Below the pieces are notes generated by a model, which was not told the DNA's origin, did not search any database, and saw only the letters and a program-made list of their open reading frames with translations. Made by a program: the position numbers and the translations under genes. A stretch of DNA of 64,000 nucleotides from the NCBI RefSeq assembly GCF_014205875.1, contig NZ_JACHEN010000002.1, positions 126,485-190,484 of the forward strand, given 5' to 3'. Shown piece by piece: positions 1 through 8,306 of this stretch (positions are counted from its first letter, which is position 1; every line of letters starts with the position of its first letter). The stretch comes from Anaerosolibacter carboniphilus (GTDB taxonomy: Bacteria > Bacillota > Clostridia > Peptostreptococcales > Thermotaleaceae).

Positions 1-323
1 AAGGTCTTGTAAAGGGATTGGGTAACCTCACAAAGTTCAGCTACCCTTATTTTGTCTTGATAATTAGTCTCTTGAAATTGGACGCCGACCCTCTCAAATA
101 GTTTTTTCCGGTCTTCTCGGGGATTCATCCCTAAAATAGATACCGTCCCGCTGTCATGGTTTTTTGTGCCTAATATGCACTCAATGGTGGTGCTTTTCCC
201 CGCACCGTTGGCTCCGAGCAAACCAAATACTTCTCCGCGACAGACAGAAAAATCGATATTTTCGATTGCCTTAATAGTGTCATACGACTTGCTCAGTTGA
301 TTTACTTTGATTGTTGTTTCCAT
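1..323 (-). CDS. ABC transporter ATP-binding protein, N-terminal part (runs off the left edge)
   Basis: Reading leftwards from an ATG at 323, the frame stays open to the window edge and gives about 107 residues of an ABC ATPase. The Walker A motif GANGAGKST lies near residues 40-48, and a Q-loop region (VGVQFQET) follows near residue 90. Signature and Walker B motifs would lie outside the window. An AGGAGGG ribosome-binding site sits about 10 bases upstream. The family powers drug, bacteriocin or lipid exporters; the permease is presumably further left. The gene lies 64 bases downstream of a MerR-type regulator gene on the same strand and shares an operator-like sequence with it, so MerR control is inferred. 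Confidence 0.9.
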   Translation of the reverse strand, partial: METTIKVNQLSKSYDTIKAIENIDFSVCRGEVFGLLGANGAGKSTTIECILGTKNHDSGTVSILGMNPREDRKKLFERVGVQFQETNYQDKIRVAELCEVTQSLYKT

Positions 324-365
324 GCTGCGAAAACCCTCCTTTTCTTTTCTTTGTATAAAAAGAAT

Positions 366-389
366 AACACCAGAATAAAGTCTGGTGTT
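366..389 (-). promoter_or_regulatory. Operator-like inverted repeat before the ABC ATPase gene
   Basis: A perfect 9-base inverted repeat (AACACCAGA / TCTGGTGTT, 6-base spacer) overlaps the stop codon of the MerR gene. Its minus-strand core CACCAGACTTTATT recurs, with one extra T, upstream of the regulator gene at 1196-1207. Two copies before two adjacent genes suggest a MerR-type binding site. A weak intrinsic terminator is the alternative, since a T-rich stretch follows on the minus strand. Confidence 0.55.
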
Positions 390-1149
390 AAAGTGTAAGG
401 TTTGTTTTGAATTGCTTTTTCATCTTTTCCAGATGGGCAAGCATATCGTACGCGTTTTTTTCAGCATATTGCAAGGATGTAAGTAACTTGTCGCACACGG
501 AAATGATGTCCTCATCTTCTCTAGGGGTATCAATTACCTTGCGTATATCTGCTTTGGGATTGCTGGAAAGAGCGCAGAGCATCCGCAAAATGGCTGCAAG
601 AGAATAATTCGCACATCGCAAAGAACGTATAATTTTCAGTCGCCGAAGGTCTTCATCTGTATATACTCGATAGCCATTTTGCTTTCGCTTCACAGTCAGT
701 AAGCCATTCATTTCCCAATTTCTCAAAGCATCCATTGTAATTTGCAGATGACTGGCTGTTTCCTTTCTGGTGAGAAAAACGCTGCTCATTTCTTGCTCAT
801 TCCCCGACAGTAACTGCTCTGTAATAATAATGGCCTCTTCGGCATTGTTTTGTTCGTTTTTGATTTGCTGTATATAGTTTTTTGTAAGTCGGATTGCCCT
901 TTCAAAATTTCCAGCAGCAGATATCTTAATAATGTCAATTGCCATTTTGCGCAGTCCATTTTGCAGGACTTCAACCTTTAAAGCGGTTCTTACCAGTTTG
1001 ACTTGCTCCATATGGAAATCTGTGAAAATACGATATCCATTTGGTTTACGCTCTGCTTTAGGTATCAGTGCAAGTTTTTCATATAACCGCACTGTGTTGG
1101 GATGAATGCCGTTGCAACGTGCAATTTCTACTGCTTTATAGGTGTTCAT
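388..1149 (-). CDS. MerR family regulator with two MerR DNA-binding domains
   Basis: The 253-residue protein has two winged-helix MerR units. The first spans about residues 5-70 (NTVRLYEKLALIPKAERKPN) and the second about 125-190 (DALRNWEMNGLLTVKRKQNG). Each carries the characteristic NGYR(I/V)(F/Y)T wing. About 55 residues of helical linker separate them, and a helical tail follows. Ordinary MerR proteins have one such domain and act as dimers, so this may be a covalent double reader or may use one domain for sensing. It is upstream of an ABC ATPase gene on the same strand, and similar operator sequences precede both genes, which suggests autoregulation and control of the transporter. No cysteine pair typical of metal sensors is seen. 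Confidence 0.85.
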   Translation of the reverse strand: MNTYKAVEIARCNGIHPNTVRLYEKLALIPKAERKPNGYRIFTDFHMEQVKLVRTALKVEVLQNGLRKMAIDIIKISAAGNFERAIRLTKNYIQQIKNEQNNAEEAIIITEQLLSGNEQEMSSVFLTRKETASHLQITMDALRNWEMNGLLTVKRKQNGYRVYTDEDLRRLKIIRSLRCANYSLAAILRMLCALSSNPKADIRKVIDTPREDEDIISVCDKLLTSLQYAEKNAYDMLAHLEKMKKQFKTNLTL

Positions 1150-1178
1150 TCAACCAGACCACCTCCGATCTTTTAACT

Positions 1179-1210
1179 ATTATAGCATCCAATAAAAGTC
1201 TGGTGCTATA
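1179..1210 (-). promoter_or_regulatory. Promoter and operator region of the double-MerR gene
   Basis: On the minus strand an imperfect dyad (TATAGCACCA ... GGATGCTATA) ends in a TATAAT -10 box at 1179-1184. The spacer contains CACCAGACTTTTATT, shared with the 366-389 repeat. No good -35 box is visible at normal spacing, as is common at promoters activated by MerR proteins. Confidence 0.5.
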
Positions 1211-1298
1211 GTAGAGGGTTTTCATTATAACCGATGTAAACAAAATTCTTAAAACACAACCTTCGACCATCCAATGTTTATCATTTTCCGACAGAAGA

Positions 1299-1417
1299 CT
1301 CCCTCTTCAATCGTGTGAAGGGCGAAGCCCAACGATAAGTGGGAGATAAATGTCAGTTGGTTTAGGAATCTTCCACTTCAATCAGACCGCAAGGTCAGAT
1401 AAGTGGGGGTAGTTCAA
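1299..1417 (+). mobile_element. Orphan IS200/IS605-type right end with two hairpins (no transposase or TnpB)
   Basis: Two related stem-loops stand in a 447-base gene-free stretch (1150-1596). The first (1299-1345) pairs CTCCC with GGGAG and has an inner GGGC-GAA-GCCC loop. The second (1373-1406) pairs CCACTT with AAGTGG around GACC-GCAA-GGTC. Both share CTTCAATC on the left arm and GATAAGTGGG on the right. The second runs into GGGTAGTTCAA, ending in TCAA at 1414-1417, the cleavage tetranucleotide at the right end of IS608-type elements. In this family the 3' end of tnpB plus right end encodes the omega RNA scaffold. No tnpA or tnpB frame is present, so this is read as a remnant or a non-autonomous element. 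Assignment is by motif memory only. Confidence 0.45.
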
Positions 1418-1596
1418 ATGGGTTCTATTCATTATCACCATTATATACCCGACCTTCTATTTCTTCAACGAAACGCAATATTTACCAAGTACAACGTGAA
1501 ATAACATGATCCTTATACAGGAAAAATACACAAACCTGTAGAATATAACCCCTATATCAAGCATTAAAAAATATTATAAAAAAAGGATGTGGATCT

Positions 1597-1902
1597 ATGC
1601 AATTTATAGTTACTGGCTACGATGGAACAGATGAGGGTGCAATGGAAAGACGTCTTGCTGTTCGTGCTGACCATATGAAGCTTGTGGAGTCCATGCAAAA
1701 GGAAGGAAAGCACTTATACGGCCTTGCCATATTGGATGAAAATGAAAAAATGATCGGCTCCATTCTTGTTGTAGATTTCCCTACAAGGGAAGCACTAGAT
1801 GAATGGTTAAAGATTGAACCCTATGTGACAGGAGATGTATGGAGACAAATCGAGGTCCGACCTTGCAAAGTTGCACCAGTGTTTATGTCCTTACACCAGT
1901 AA
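1597..1902 (+). CDS. YciI-like protein
   Basis: A 101-residue protein of the YciI/YCII dimeric alpha-beta barrel family. It shows the typical opening strand (QFIVTGYDGTD), the conserved R..H region (AVRADHMK), a GSILVVDF strand and the DEWLKIEPYVTGDVWRQIEVRP tail split over two helices. Such proteins are small cytoplasmic enzymes or binding proteins of uncertain reaction; the H-D pair is thought to be the active site. A ribosome-binding site (AAGGATG) precedes the ATG. It is monocistronic and followed at once by a strong terminator. Confidence 0.85.
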   Translation: MQFIVTGYDGTDEGAMERRLAVRADHMKLVESMQKEGKHLYGLAILDENEKMIGSILVVDFPTREALDEWLKIEPYVTGDVWRQIEVRPCKVAPVFMSLHQ

Positions 1903-1914
1903 AACATATTCCTT

Positions 1915-1941
1915 ACAACCTCATTCTTGAGGTTGTTTTTT
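1915..1941 (+). terminator. Intrinsic terminator after the YciI gene
   Basis: A 9-base perfect stem (ACAACCTCA / TGAGGTTGT) with a TTCT loop runs into a T tract. Confidence 0.9.
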
Positions 1942-2005
1942 TATATCTAGAAGCGTGTCCAGCAAATAACAGCTTTGCTGACCGCCCTCCTAGAAAAAAC
2001 AAATT

Positions 2006-2177
2006 TCCGATAGGCAACTTTCTTCTATCGGACCATCAGATACTATTTATTTAATGATTTATTACCGATAGATAAGTATAAAGGTATTTACAAATGATTA
2101 CATTTATGGTAAATGTATCTTATAGGCAATTCACGAATTTTCGTGGGTTGCCTTGTTCCATATATATCCATTTACCA
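2006..2177 (+). other. Hairpin-rich leader before the GreA-C-like gene
   Basis: Three stem-loops follow one another between 2006 and 2153. They are TCCGATAG/CTATCGGA (2006-2032), CATTTA/TAAATG (2101-2115) and AGGCAA/TTGCCT with an inner TCACGA/TCGTGG stem (2124-2153). GGTAAATG at 2108-2115 is also complementary to CATTTACC at 2170-2177, so alternative folds are possible. I recognise no known riboswitch class here. Confidence 0.3.
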
Positions 2178-2208
2178 TTTAATGTATTTAGAAAGGAGAA
2201 TTTGAATC

Positions 2209-2661
2209 ATGACAAAAAAAGTACTATCAAAGGAGGCCCATGAATATCTTCTAAGGCACCTAATCTCCATCGAGGAAGAAAAGAATTATGTATCGGAGGT
2301 TTATTATGCCAATGAACCTGCAAAAAGAGGTGAGTTTACTGAGTTTGTGGAAAACTATATATCCTATATCGATAACTTTATTCAAAATACAAGCATTAGT
2401 GAAGACCCCCTTACCGCCATACCCTTTTCAACCATCGGCAACATTGTGGAAGTTGAAGATATGAGAAGAAATGAAATTACCAATTACCGCATCATATCAC
2501 CATTTTTGGGAAACAAAGATTTTCACATAGACGAGGACTTTGCATCCTATCTTTCCCCCATCGGAAAAGCACTACTTCTAAAAAAGATTGGAGATAAGAC
2601 CATAATAGAAACACCTACTGGCATACTTGAATACCGCATAAAATCCTTTCGCTTTCCTTAA
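2209..2661 (+). CDS. GreA/GreB C-terminal-domain protein
   Basis: The 150-residue protein ends in the FKBP-like GreA/GreB C-terminal fold (about residues 75-148), recognised by SPIGKALLLKKIGDKTIIE followed by a YRIKSF strand. The N-terminal half is helical, but it is too short and too different to be the canonical coiled-coil finger of GreA. It may bind RNA polymerase at the secondary-channel rim, like Rnk- or Gfh-type paralogues, rather than stimulate transcript cleavage. A strong AAAGGAG site precedes the ATG. It stands alone, with hairpins upstream and a palindromic terminator downstream. The family is clear; the exact role is inferred. Confidence 0.75.
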   Translation: MTKKVLSKEAHEYLLRHLISIEEEKNYVSEVYYANEPAKRGEFTEFVENYISYIDNFIQNTSISEDPLTAIPFSTIGNIVEVEDMRRNEITNYRIISPFLGNKDFHIDEDFASYLSPIGKALLLKKIGDKTIIETPTGILEYRIKSFRFP

Positions 2662-2725
2662 TTAAGCGTATTTCACGAAAAAGCCCTATAGTTTTTACAT
2701 TATCCTATATGCTTGACAATCAAAA

Positions 2726-2761
2726 GGTATTAGAAATCCTAATATTAGGATTTCTAATATC
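2726..2761. terminator. Long palindrome between convergent genes
   Basis: An 18-base stem, perfect except for one G-T pair, is centred on AATATT and extends from GGTATTAG to CTAATATC. A T-rich run follows on both strands. It separates the GreA-C-like gene (+) from the chemoreceptor gene (-) and probably terminates both. Confidence 0.6.
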
Positions 2762-2835
2762 TTTATTTGAAAAATAATGCAAGTCATAACTTATAAAAAA
2801 GGACTAGATCCTTTAGAGCATTCGTGATCAAATTT

Positions 2836-4560
2836 TCACACGATGAATCCTGAAGTTAACTGGCACAGTCGCTTTGCCATCTCTGACAGTTGTTCCGTTG
2901 TACTCTCAATTTCAATCATAGTACTCAGCTGCTCTTCTATACTGGCACTTATGTTTTCTGTTCCTTCTGCAATTTCATTGGATGTGACTGTCATACTTCT
3001 TATCACCGTCTCCATTTCCTTTGTGCTGGACGCCTGTTTTTCATTTGCCTGGTCAATTTTTTCTATTTGGCTTACGATGATTTGAATGTTCTCGATAATA
3101 TTGGTGATACTTTGACCTACCTCCGATGCTTTATCTACCCCTAAAGATACTTTTTCCTCCACTATATCCACTGATTTTACTGCTGAAGTTGATCTCAATT
3201 GATTTTCCTTTACCAGTTCCCCAATCTCACTGGCAGCATTCTTACTGGCATCCGCCAACTTTCGGATCTCCTCTGCCACTACATCGAATCCCCTTCCTGC
3301 CTCTCCTGCACGGGCAGCCTCTATCGCAGCATTTAGAGCCAGCAGGTTTGTTTGATCCGCTATGGAAGTAATGATTTGAATAATATCACCAATCTTTCTT
3401 GAAGACTCATCCAGGGCCTTAATCATCGATGATACCTCTTTTGAAGAATCAGCAATATCCGCTATGGAAGATACTACCTCCGATATCTGTTGCGCTCCTT
3501 CTTCTGCAATTTCCTTCGCCTTCTTGCTATTGAGGGTAGTATTCTTACTGGCAAAAGCCGTAGCTTCAGAAAAACTTGCTACCTCTGCTAAACTTACTGT
3601 AGTTTCCTCTGCAGCAGCGGCTCCCGATGAACTGCTAGAAGCGATCTCGACAACAGTATTAGAAATCTCTTCTAAGGATTGAGTTGTTACCCCTGTAGCC
3701 GTGCTTAACTCCACGCTTGAAGTTGCTATGACATCAGCAGAGGCTGTTATCTCTTGAATAATTGTTTGCAGTTTGTCCACGAATAGGTCAAAGCTGCTGC
3801 TAAGTTCTCCTATTTCATCTTTACCTTCATAGTCTATCCTTTGGGTTAAATCTCCACCACTACTGGCGATTTCCTTTAACTTCTCTGTAACTCTTCTCAC
3901 TGGAAATACCACAGATTTTGTAATGATCATAGATAGAATAAGGGTAATGACGCCACAGAGTACCACCAAAGAGATGATGGATATGATTGTACGCTTATAA
4001 ACCGCTTCACTCTCATCATAGGTTGCCTTCGCATTGACTACTTGCTTTTCTATCATTTCATCGAAAGCTGCAATAACGGTTTTTCTTGCTGCATCATAGT
4101 TTAGCATCTCACTCGGAGGCGTTCCAGCGCTTTCATCCGTACCTATAGTTCCAGCTGTTCCTACTCCATTTCCTTTTATAAAAGCATCTTTTGCTGCCAT
4201 AAAATCATTATAGGTTTGTATTAGGTCTGTATATTCCTCTTGATTTTTATAATCTTCCATTTTTTGTGTAGCCTCAGCAGCCCGAGCTTCGATATCTTCT
4301 TGTACAGGCTTTTTTATACTATCATCGTTCCCTGCATCTAGCAGTGAATTTGATTGGGCACGTATGTATTCAATATCCGACTTTATACTCTCGAGTTTCA
4401 CAATGGGCACTAGTCTATCATCATTCAATTCCATTAATTTGGTATTCACACTGGATACCTGTTGAATGGAAGCAGCTCCAATAGCAATCAGAAAAGTAAA
4501 AAAGCTTAATGAGAGCAGTCCAATCTTTAATCCTAGTTTCATGTCTCTAAAAAGTCTCAT
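2836..4560 (-). CDS. Methyl-accepting chemotaxis protein, membrane type
   Basis: A 574-residue classical chemoreceptor. Transmembrane helix 1 is at about 10-30, and a four-helix-bundle-like extracellular ligand domain spans about 31-190 ([20 protein letters not shown]). Helix 2 is at about 191-214, followed by HAMP (about 215-267) and a cytoplasmic signalling hairpin. The conserved tip is [24 protein letters not shown] near residues 400-423, split here as [17 protein letters not shown] and GEAGRGF. It passes ligand binding to CheA/CheW. AAGGAGGG precedes the ATG. A glycine/threonine-rich stretch near 130-150 in the sensor domain is unusual. It is monocistronic; the ligand is unknown. Confidence 0.93.
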   Translation of the reverse strand: MRLFRDMKLGLKIGLLSLSFFTFLIAIGAASIQQVSSVNTKLMELNDDRLVPIVKLESIKSDIEYIRAQSNSLLDAGNDDSIKKPVQEDIEARAAEATQKMEDYKNQEEYTDLIQTYNDFMAAKDAFIKGNGVGTAGTIGTDESAGTPPSEMLNYDAARKTVIAAFDEMIEKQVVNAKATYDESEAVYKRTIISIISLVVLCGVITLILSMIITKSVVFPVRRVTEKLKEIASSGGDLTQRIDYEGKDEIGELSSSFDLFVDKLQTIIQEITASADVIATSSVELSTATGVTTQSLEEISNTVVEIASSSSSGAAAAEETTVSLAEVASFSEATAFASKNTTLNSKKAKEIAEEGAQQISEVVSSIADIADSSKEVSSMIKALDESSRKIGDIIQIITSIADQTNLLALNAAIEAARAGEAGRGFDVVAEEIRKLADASKNAASEIGELVKENQLRSTSAVKSVDIVEEKVSLGVDKASEVGQSITNIIENIQIIVSQIEKIDQANEKQASSTKEMETVIRSMTVTSNEIAEGTENISASIEEQLSTMIEIESTTEQLSEMAKRLCQLTSGFIV

Positions 4561-4719
4561 ATGATTCCCTCCTTATGTCCTTATATGAACATAGTCTAAC
4601 TTTCATTCTCCCATGTCCTATTGTCTGATACTATTCTACAAACCAAACCTTAAATGTAGCTTAAATATATAGATTTATTTTGGGTAGGATTTCGTAACGG
4701 ACGTAGAAGTCTGTTTCTA

Positions 4720-4774
4720 CAAAATATAAAAACTCACCAGATTGCATCGCAGAATATGCAAACCTGATGAGTTT
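4720..4774 (-). terminator. Terminator after the MATE gene
   Basis: On the minus strand a long imperfect stem (AAACTCATCAGG... with ...TGAGTTT, 4730-4774) is followed by a TTTATATTTT tract. It lies about 45 bases downstream of the MATE stop codon. Confidence 0.8.
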
Positions 4775-4817
4775 CCTTCACACTTTATAAATTCATTCTA
4801 TGCTAATTATAGTGAGA

Positions 4818-6191
4818 TCATCCACTATACTTTGCCTCCACATTGACTACCCTATAATTTTTTCCGAGATATAGGGCAAACCATGTGGTCAGTATAATTC
4901 CCTTCAATATACTACTTATACTGATACTCCACCATACGCCGTTCAAGCCCAGCAGATTCTCATTCGATAAGATTAACGCCGCTGGAATTCGAAGGGCATT
5001 CAACAAGATACCAATAATGGCTGGCGGTACTGTTTTTCCCAATCCATTAAATGCACCAGCCGTAGCGATTTCCATGCACATGAAAAACTGTGATATACCC
5101 AATATTTTAAGATAAACAACACCGTACGTTATGGCTTCCTGTTCATCAATAAATCTTGAAAAGATTGGCTTGGCTCCAAATATCAAAAGAACTGTTGTAA
5201 GCACACCTATGGCCCCCACGATTCCCATGGCGACAAAGTAACCCCGATATATTCTCTCATGCTTTCCTGCCCCATAGTTTTGACCTACAAACGCACTTAA
5301 AGCCGTAGAAAATCCACCTGCAGTCATCCACGAAACCGCTTCAATTTGGGAGCCTATTTTCTGTACTGCGATGGCCACAGGTCCCCATTGGGCAATAATT
5401 CTTGCAATAATCATGGCAAAAATCGTAAAACACCCACTTTGAAGAGCCGCAGGAATGCCTAGCTTAAATATGGATATAACCTTTTCTCGGTCAGGCTTTT
5501 GCGCAATATTGATTTCCTTGAACAAAGGCATGATCTTTTTAATCCTAAACAAAAACACCAGCATCACCAAGAACTGAGCTCCCACCGTGGCAATCGCTGC
5601 CCCCGCCACACCCATGGCAGGGAATGGCCCTACGCCTAGGATAAGAACCGGATCAAGGACCATATTGACGACCAATCCGATTACATTGATATAAAAGGGG
5701 GTACTACTATTGCCATATCCATTGAGAATGGCAGTAAATACAGGATTCATAAAGTTAAAAATCATTCCGAAGGCAGTAATAACCAAATATGTCTCTGCCA
5801 TACTGATCACTTCTGTATCTCCCAAATTAAAAAATCCAATAAGTTGGTTCTTAAATAGAATAAGGGGTATGCTGTACAAAAAGGCCAAGAAGATGCCAAT
5901 TTGCAATGCATGAACAATATGGGCCTTCGTAGCTGCAACATCCTTTTTTCCTGTGGATTGTGCTACTCCAACCTCTGCCCCTATTTTGGGAATTAATATA
6001 AACGCCATGGCCAACCATGTAAAAAATCCTGCGGTTCCAACACCAGCAACAGCCTTGCTTCCTATTCTCCCGATCCATATCATGTCCGTCATGTTGTACG
6101 CCATCTGTACAAAGGACGTACTCATGATAGGCAATGACAATCTTACCAACGCCCGCCATATACTTCCTTCTGTAAGTCTATTTGATCCCAT
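4818..6191 (-). CDS. MATE family multidrug/cation exporter
   Basis: The 457-residue protein has about twelve membrane helices in two MatE halves. The first half starts with IWRALVRLSLPIMSTSFVQM and the second with ISIFKLGIPAALQSG. Family members export cationic drugs or metabolites in exchange for sodium or protons. Length and the paired LGIPAA/LSLPI motifs fit the NorM/DinF-like branch. It follows an ABC-F gene on the same strand with about 110 bases between them. A strong terminator lies downstream. Substrate cannot be read from sequence. Confidence 0.9.
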   Translation of the reverse strand: MGSNRLTEGSIWRALVRLSLPIMSTSFVQMAYNMTDMIWIGRIGSKAVAGVGTAGFFTWLAMAFILIPKIGAEVGVAQSTGKKDVAATKAHIVHALQIGIFLAFLYSIPLILFKNQLIGFFNLGDTEVISMAETYLVITAFGMIFNFMNPVFTAILNGYGNSSTPFYINVIGLVVNMVLDPVLILGVGPFPAMGVAGAAIATVGAQFLVMLVFLFRIKKIMPLFKEINIAQKPDREKVISIFKLGIPAALQSGCFTIFAMIIARIIAQWGPVAIAVQKIGSQIEAVSWMTAGGFSTALSAFVGQNYGAGKHERIYRGYFVAMGIVGAIGVLTTVLLIFGAKPIFSRFIDEQEAITYGVVYLKILGISQFFMCMEIATAGAFNGLGKTVPPAIIGILLNALRIPAALILSNENLLGLNGVWWSISISSILKGIILTTWFALYLGKNYRVVNVEAKYSG

Positions 6192-6300
6192 CTGGTTTTT
6201 GGTTTCCCTTCTTCATAGATTTATGTCGCATCCTGTTATTTCCAACAACTTCTATTATATAGCATCTCTTTCATTTTTTCATATTAACTTTTTATCACAT

Positions 6301-7950
6301 TTATTTCTTATTGCTTGCCTTCAGCCTATTGATTTCTCCCAATACTTCATAATACTCCTTATCTAGTGCTGCGATATCATCTTTCTTGGAGGGCATGGAT
6401 AACCTCCCTACGATTTCTGAGAGTCGATTCTCCAGTACACAAATCTGTTTTTCACTTTCCTCTTGGTCATCCAGGCATCTATTCAGACTTTCTAGATACT
6501 CCTGATAACTTCCTGCAAACATCTTTATCTTTTGGTTTTCTATGGTCATGATACGATCTGCCACAGCACTTACAAACCTCCTGTCATGGGAAACAACCAA
6601 CAAGGTCCTATCATATTCTCGAAGAGCTTCCTCTATTACTTCAAGGGAGTTAATGTCCATATAATTGGTAGGCTCATCCAATATGAGAAGATTTATATCT
6701 TGCACCAGTATCTTAGCAAAAGCAACTTTTACTCGCTCTCCGCCACTTAATACCCGTACCTTTTTATAAACAGCTTCTCCTGTAAATAACAGTCTTGCCA
6801 ACAGTATCCTGACAAATGTCTCTTGATATATACTGGTTTTCATAACATTCTCAATAATCGTGCATTCTTCCTCCAGAATACCCAAGTCCTGGCTAAAATA
6901 CCCTATCTTCGCACCTTGAGCTATTCTTATGTTATGATCCCTATTCATGATCATTTTGATCAAGGTGCTTTTCCCACACCCATTTGGTCCGATCAGTGCC
7001 ACCTTTGTACCATTATAAATGCTAAACTCAGCATTCTTAAATATAACCTTCTCCCCAAAGTCTTTGCTTATATTTTGCCCTTCTATAATGACTTTGCTGT
7101 AGAGTTTCTTCACATCCTCTACATCCAGTTTCATTCGCTCTTGTTTTTTCGGCTTCTCCTTCACCTCTAGCTGTTCGATTCTTGACTCAATACTTTTCAC
7201 TGCTTTGTCTAGATTTGCCTTTGCCTTCTGGTTTCCCATCTTATGGAGTCTAGCCTCTGAATTCCCCATCCTTTTTGGAGTCTTTCTCATACCTTTTATT
7301 TTTTCCTTTGTATGATCAATGGCTTCTTCTAGATGTTTTTTTTCTTTTACATACTGTTCATATTCAAACTGAAGCCTGTCTCTCTCTTTCATCTTCTGCC
7401 CATGATAATCACTAAAGTTACCATTATATACTTTGATTTTGCCATCCTCAACCTCTACGATCTTGTTGCATAACTTATCTAGAAAGTCTCGGTCGTGGGA
7501 TATGAGAATTAGAGCCCCTTTGTATTCTGCAAGCCTAGCCTCCATCAACGCAATGCCTTCCATATCCACATTGCTGGTGGGTTCATCTGCAAAGATCAAT
7601 AGATTCTCATCATTTAAGCTTTGGGCAAGCTTAAATCTAGTCTTCTCGCCTCCGCTCATATACTCATGCCAAACTTCTGGAACCTTAAATCTAGAAGCCA
7701 TTTCAGCACCTATAATCCTATGTTCCGGCTGTTCCAACTGTGAGATATAACCGCAGTTTCCATACAGCTTAACCCATCCTTCATCAGGAGCTAATCTTTG
7801 GCTGAGTATATTCATCAATGTGGTTTTCCCTACACCATTTACACCTATAATCCCGATTCTATCCTCGGAATAAATCTTTAAATTTTCTACCGATAATACT
7901 AATCTATCTCCAAAATATTTCTTCACATTGCTACACTCTATTAACAGCAT
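6301..7950 (-). CDS. ABC-F ribosome-protection protein (Vga/Lsa/CplR-like)
   Basis: The 549-residue protein has two ABC ATPase domains and no membrane segments. Domain 1 has Walker A GVNGVGKT (36-43), signature SGGEKTR (99-105) and Walker B LLIFADEP (117-124). A charged helical linker at about 185-270 matches the interdomain arm of antibiotic-resistance ABC-F proteins. Domain 2 has GPNGCGKST, LSGGERVK and LLILDEPTN. A charged C-terminal extension follows. Such factors enter the ribosomal E site and dislodge lincosamides, pleuromutilins and streptogramin A. The start codon lies 7 bases after a GGAGGG site buried in a hairpin, behind a long regulated leader. The exact drug range is inferred. 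Confidence 0.9.
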   Translation of the reverse strand: MLLIECSNVKKYFGDRLVLSVENLKIYSEDRIGIIGVNGVGKTTLMNILSQRLAPDEGWVKLYGNCGYISQLEQPEHRIIGAEMASRFKVPEVWHEYMSGGEKTRFKLAQSLNDENLLIFADEPTSNVDMEGIALMEARLAEYKGALILISHDRDFLDKLCNKIVEVEDGKIKVYNGNFSDYHGQKMKERDRLQFEYEQYVKEKKHLEEAIDHTKEKIKGMRKTPKRMGNSEARLHKMGNQKAKANLDKAVKSIESRIEQLEVKEKPKKQERMKLDVEDVKKLYSKVIIEGQNISKDFGEKVIFKNAEFSIYNGTKVALIGPNGCGKSTLIKMIMNRDHNIRIAQGAKIGYFSQDLGILEEECTIIENVMKTSIYQETFVRILLARLLFTGEAVYKKVRVLSGGERVKVAFAKILVQDINLLILDEPTNYMDINSLEVIEEALREYDRTLLVVSHDRRFVSAVADRIMTIENQKIKMFAGSYQEYLESLNRCLDDQEESEKQICVLENRLSEIVGRLSMPSKKDDIAALDKEYYEVLGEINRLKASNKK

Positions 7951-7988
7951 AAAAAAACCCTCCTTGTAATCTGGAGGGATAGCGTCAT
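7941..7988 (-). CDS. Leader mini-ORF C (15 codons) running through the hairpin
   Basis: ATG at 7988 overlaps the stop of mini-ORF B (ATGA). The frame reads MTLSLQITRRVFLCC, passes through both arms of the hairpin that hides the ABC-F ribosome-binding site, and stops inside the ABC-F gene. A ribosome on it would melt the hairpin. Expression is inferred. Confidence 0.45.
   Translation of the reverse strand: MTLSLQITRRVFLCC
7951..7978 (-). promoter_or_regulatory. Hairpin sequestering the ABC-F ribosome-binding site
   Basis: On the minus strand CCCTCC (7973-7978) pairs with GGAGGG (7958-7963) across a 9-base loop. Seven T residues and the ABC-F ATG follow. The only ribosome-binding site of the gene is therefore inside a GC-rich stem, and the stem plus T7 also has the form of a short terminator. 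Mini-ORF C is translated through it. Confidence 0.75.
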
Positions 7989-8014
7989 AACAATATCACA
8001 TCCTTGCGCGTCAT
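7985..8014 (-). CDS. Leader mini-ORF B (MTRKDVILL)
   Basis: Nine codons plus TGA. AAGGA lies 12 bases before its ATG. Its start overlaps the stop of mini-ORF A as ATGA, and its stop overlaps the start of mini-ORF C the same way. It is the second copy of a 26-base tandem repeat, so its peptide differs from mini-ORF A at residue 2 only. It is a likely stalling peptide, by analogy with other ribosome-targeting-drug leaders. Confidence 0.5.
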   Translation of the reverse strand: MTRKDVILL

Positions 8015-8040
8015 AACAATATCACATCCTTGCGCGCCAT
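8011..8040 (-). CDS. Leader mini-ORF A (MARKDVILL)
   Basis: Nine codons plus TGA on the first repeat copy. Its stop forms ATGA with the start of mini-ORF B. A weak GGGA site precedes it. A further 17-codon frame, beginning MNFFILQPG (8022-8075), overlaps it out of phase and could feed ribosomes in. Confidence 0.45.
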   Translation of the reverse strand: MARKDVILL

Positions 8041-8306
8041 AACAAAATCCCAGGCTGCAAAATAAAAAAGTTCATTTACACAGCGAGATTCCGAAGACCC
8101 GTTAAGGTTATGAAATATGATTTCTACAAGCTATCAACAGTTACAAAAACACTATCCACTCACAAGTTTAGATAAAATCCATGACAAAAAAACCTTTGCA
8201 TAAGATGCTATATGGATTTTCATTTTAGATAAATACTTGAAGTGAATTATATCTTCATTTCTGCCAATACCCTGCCCTTTCTTAAAATTTGTTTCTATTC
8301 AACATT

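Larger units (their letters stand above)
7982..8045. repeat. 26-base tandem repeat in the ABC-F leader
   Basis: The unit GCGTCATAACAATATCACAT plus CCTTGC occurs at 7982-8007 and 8008-8033, with a diverged partial third copy at 8034-8045. Because 26 is not a multiple of three, each copy shifts frame and creates the chained ATGA mini-ORFs on the minus strand. Confidence 0.95.

Noticed and set aside
3126..3682. Plus-strand frames inside the chemoreceptor gene
   Set aside because: They are mirror frames of the receptor coding strand without ribosome-binding sites or recognisable motifs.
7982..8045. Short tandem repeat considered as the start of a CRISPR array or minisatellite
   Set aside because: There are only two full copies with no spacers, and the repeat encodes start-stop overlaps in a leader, which explains it better.
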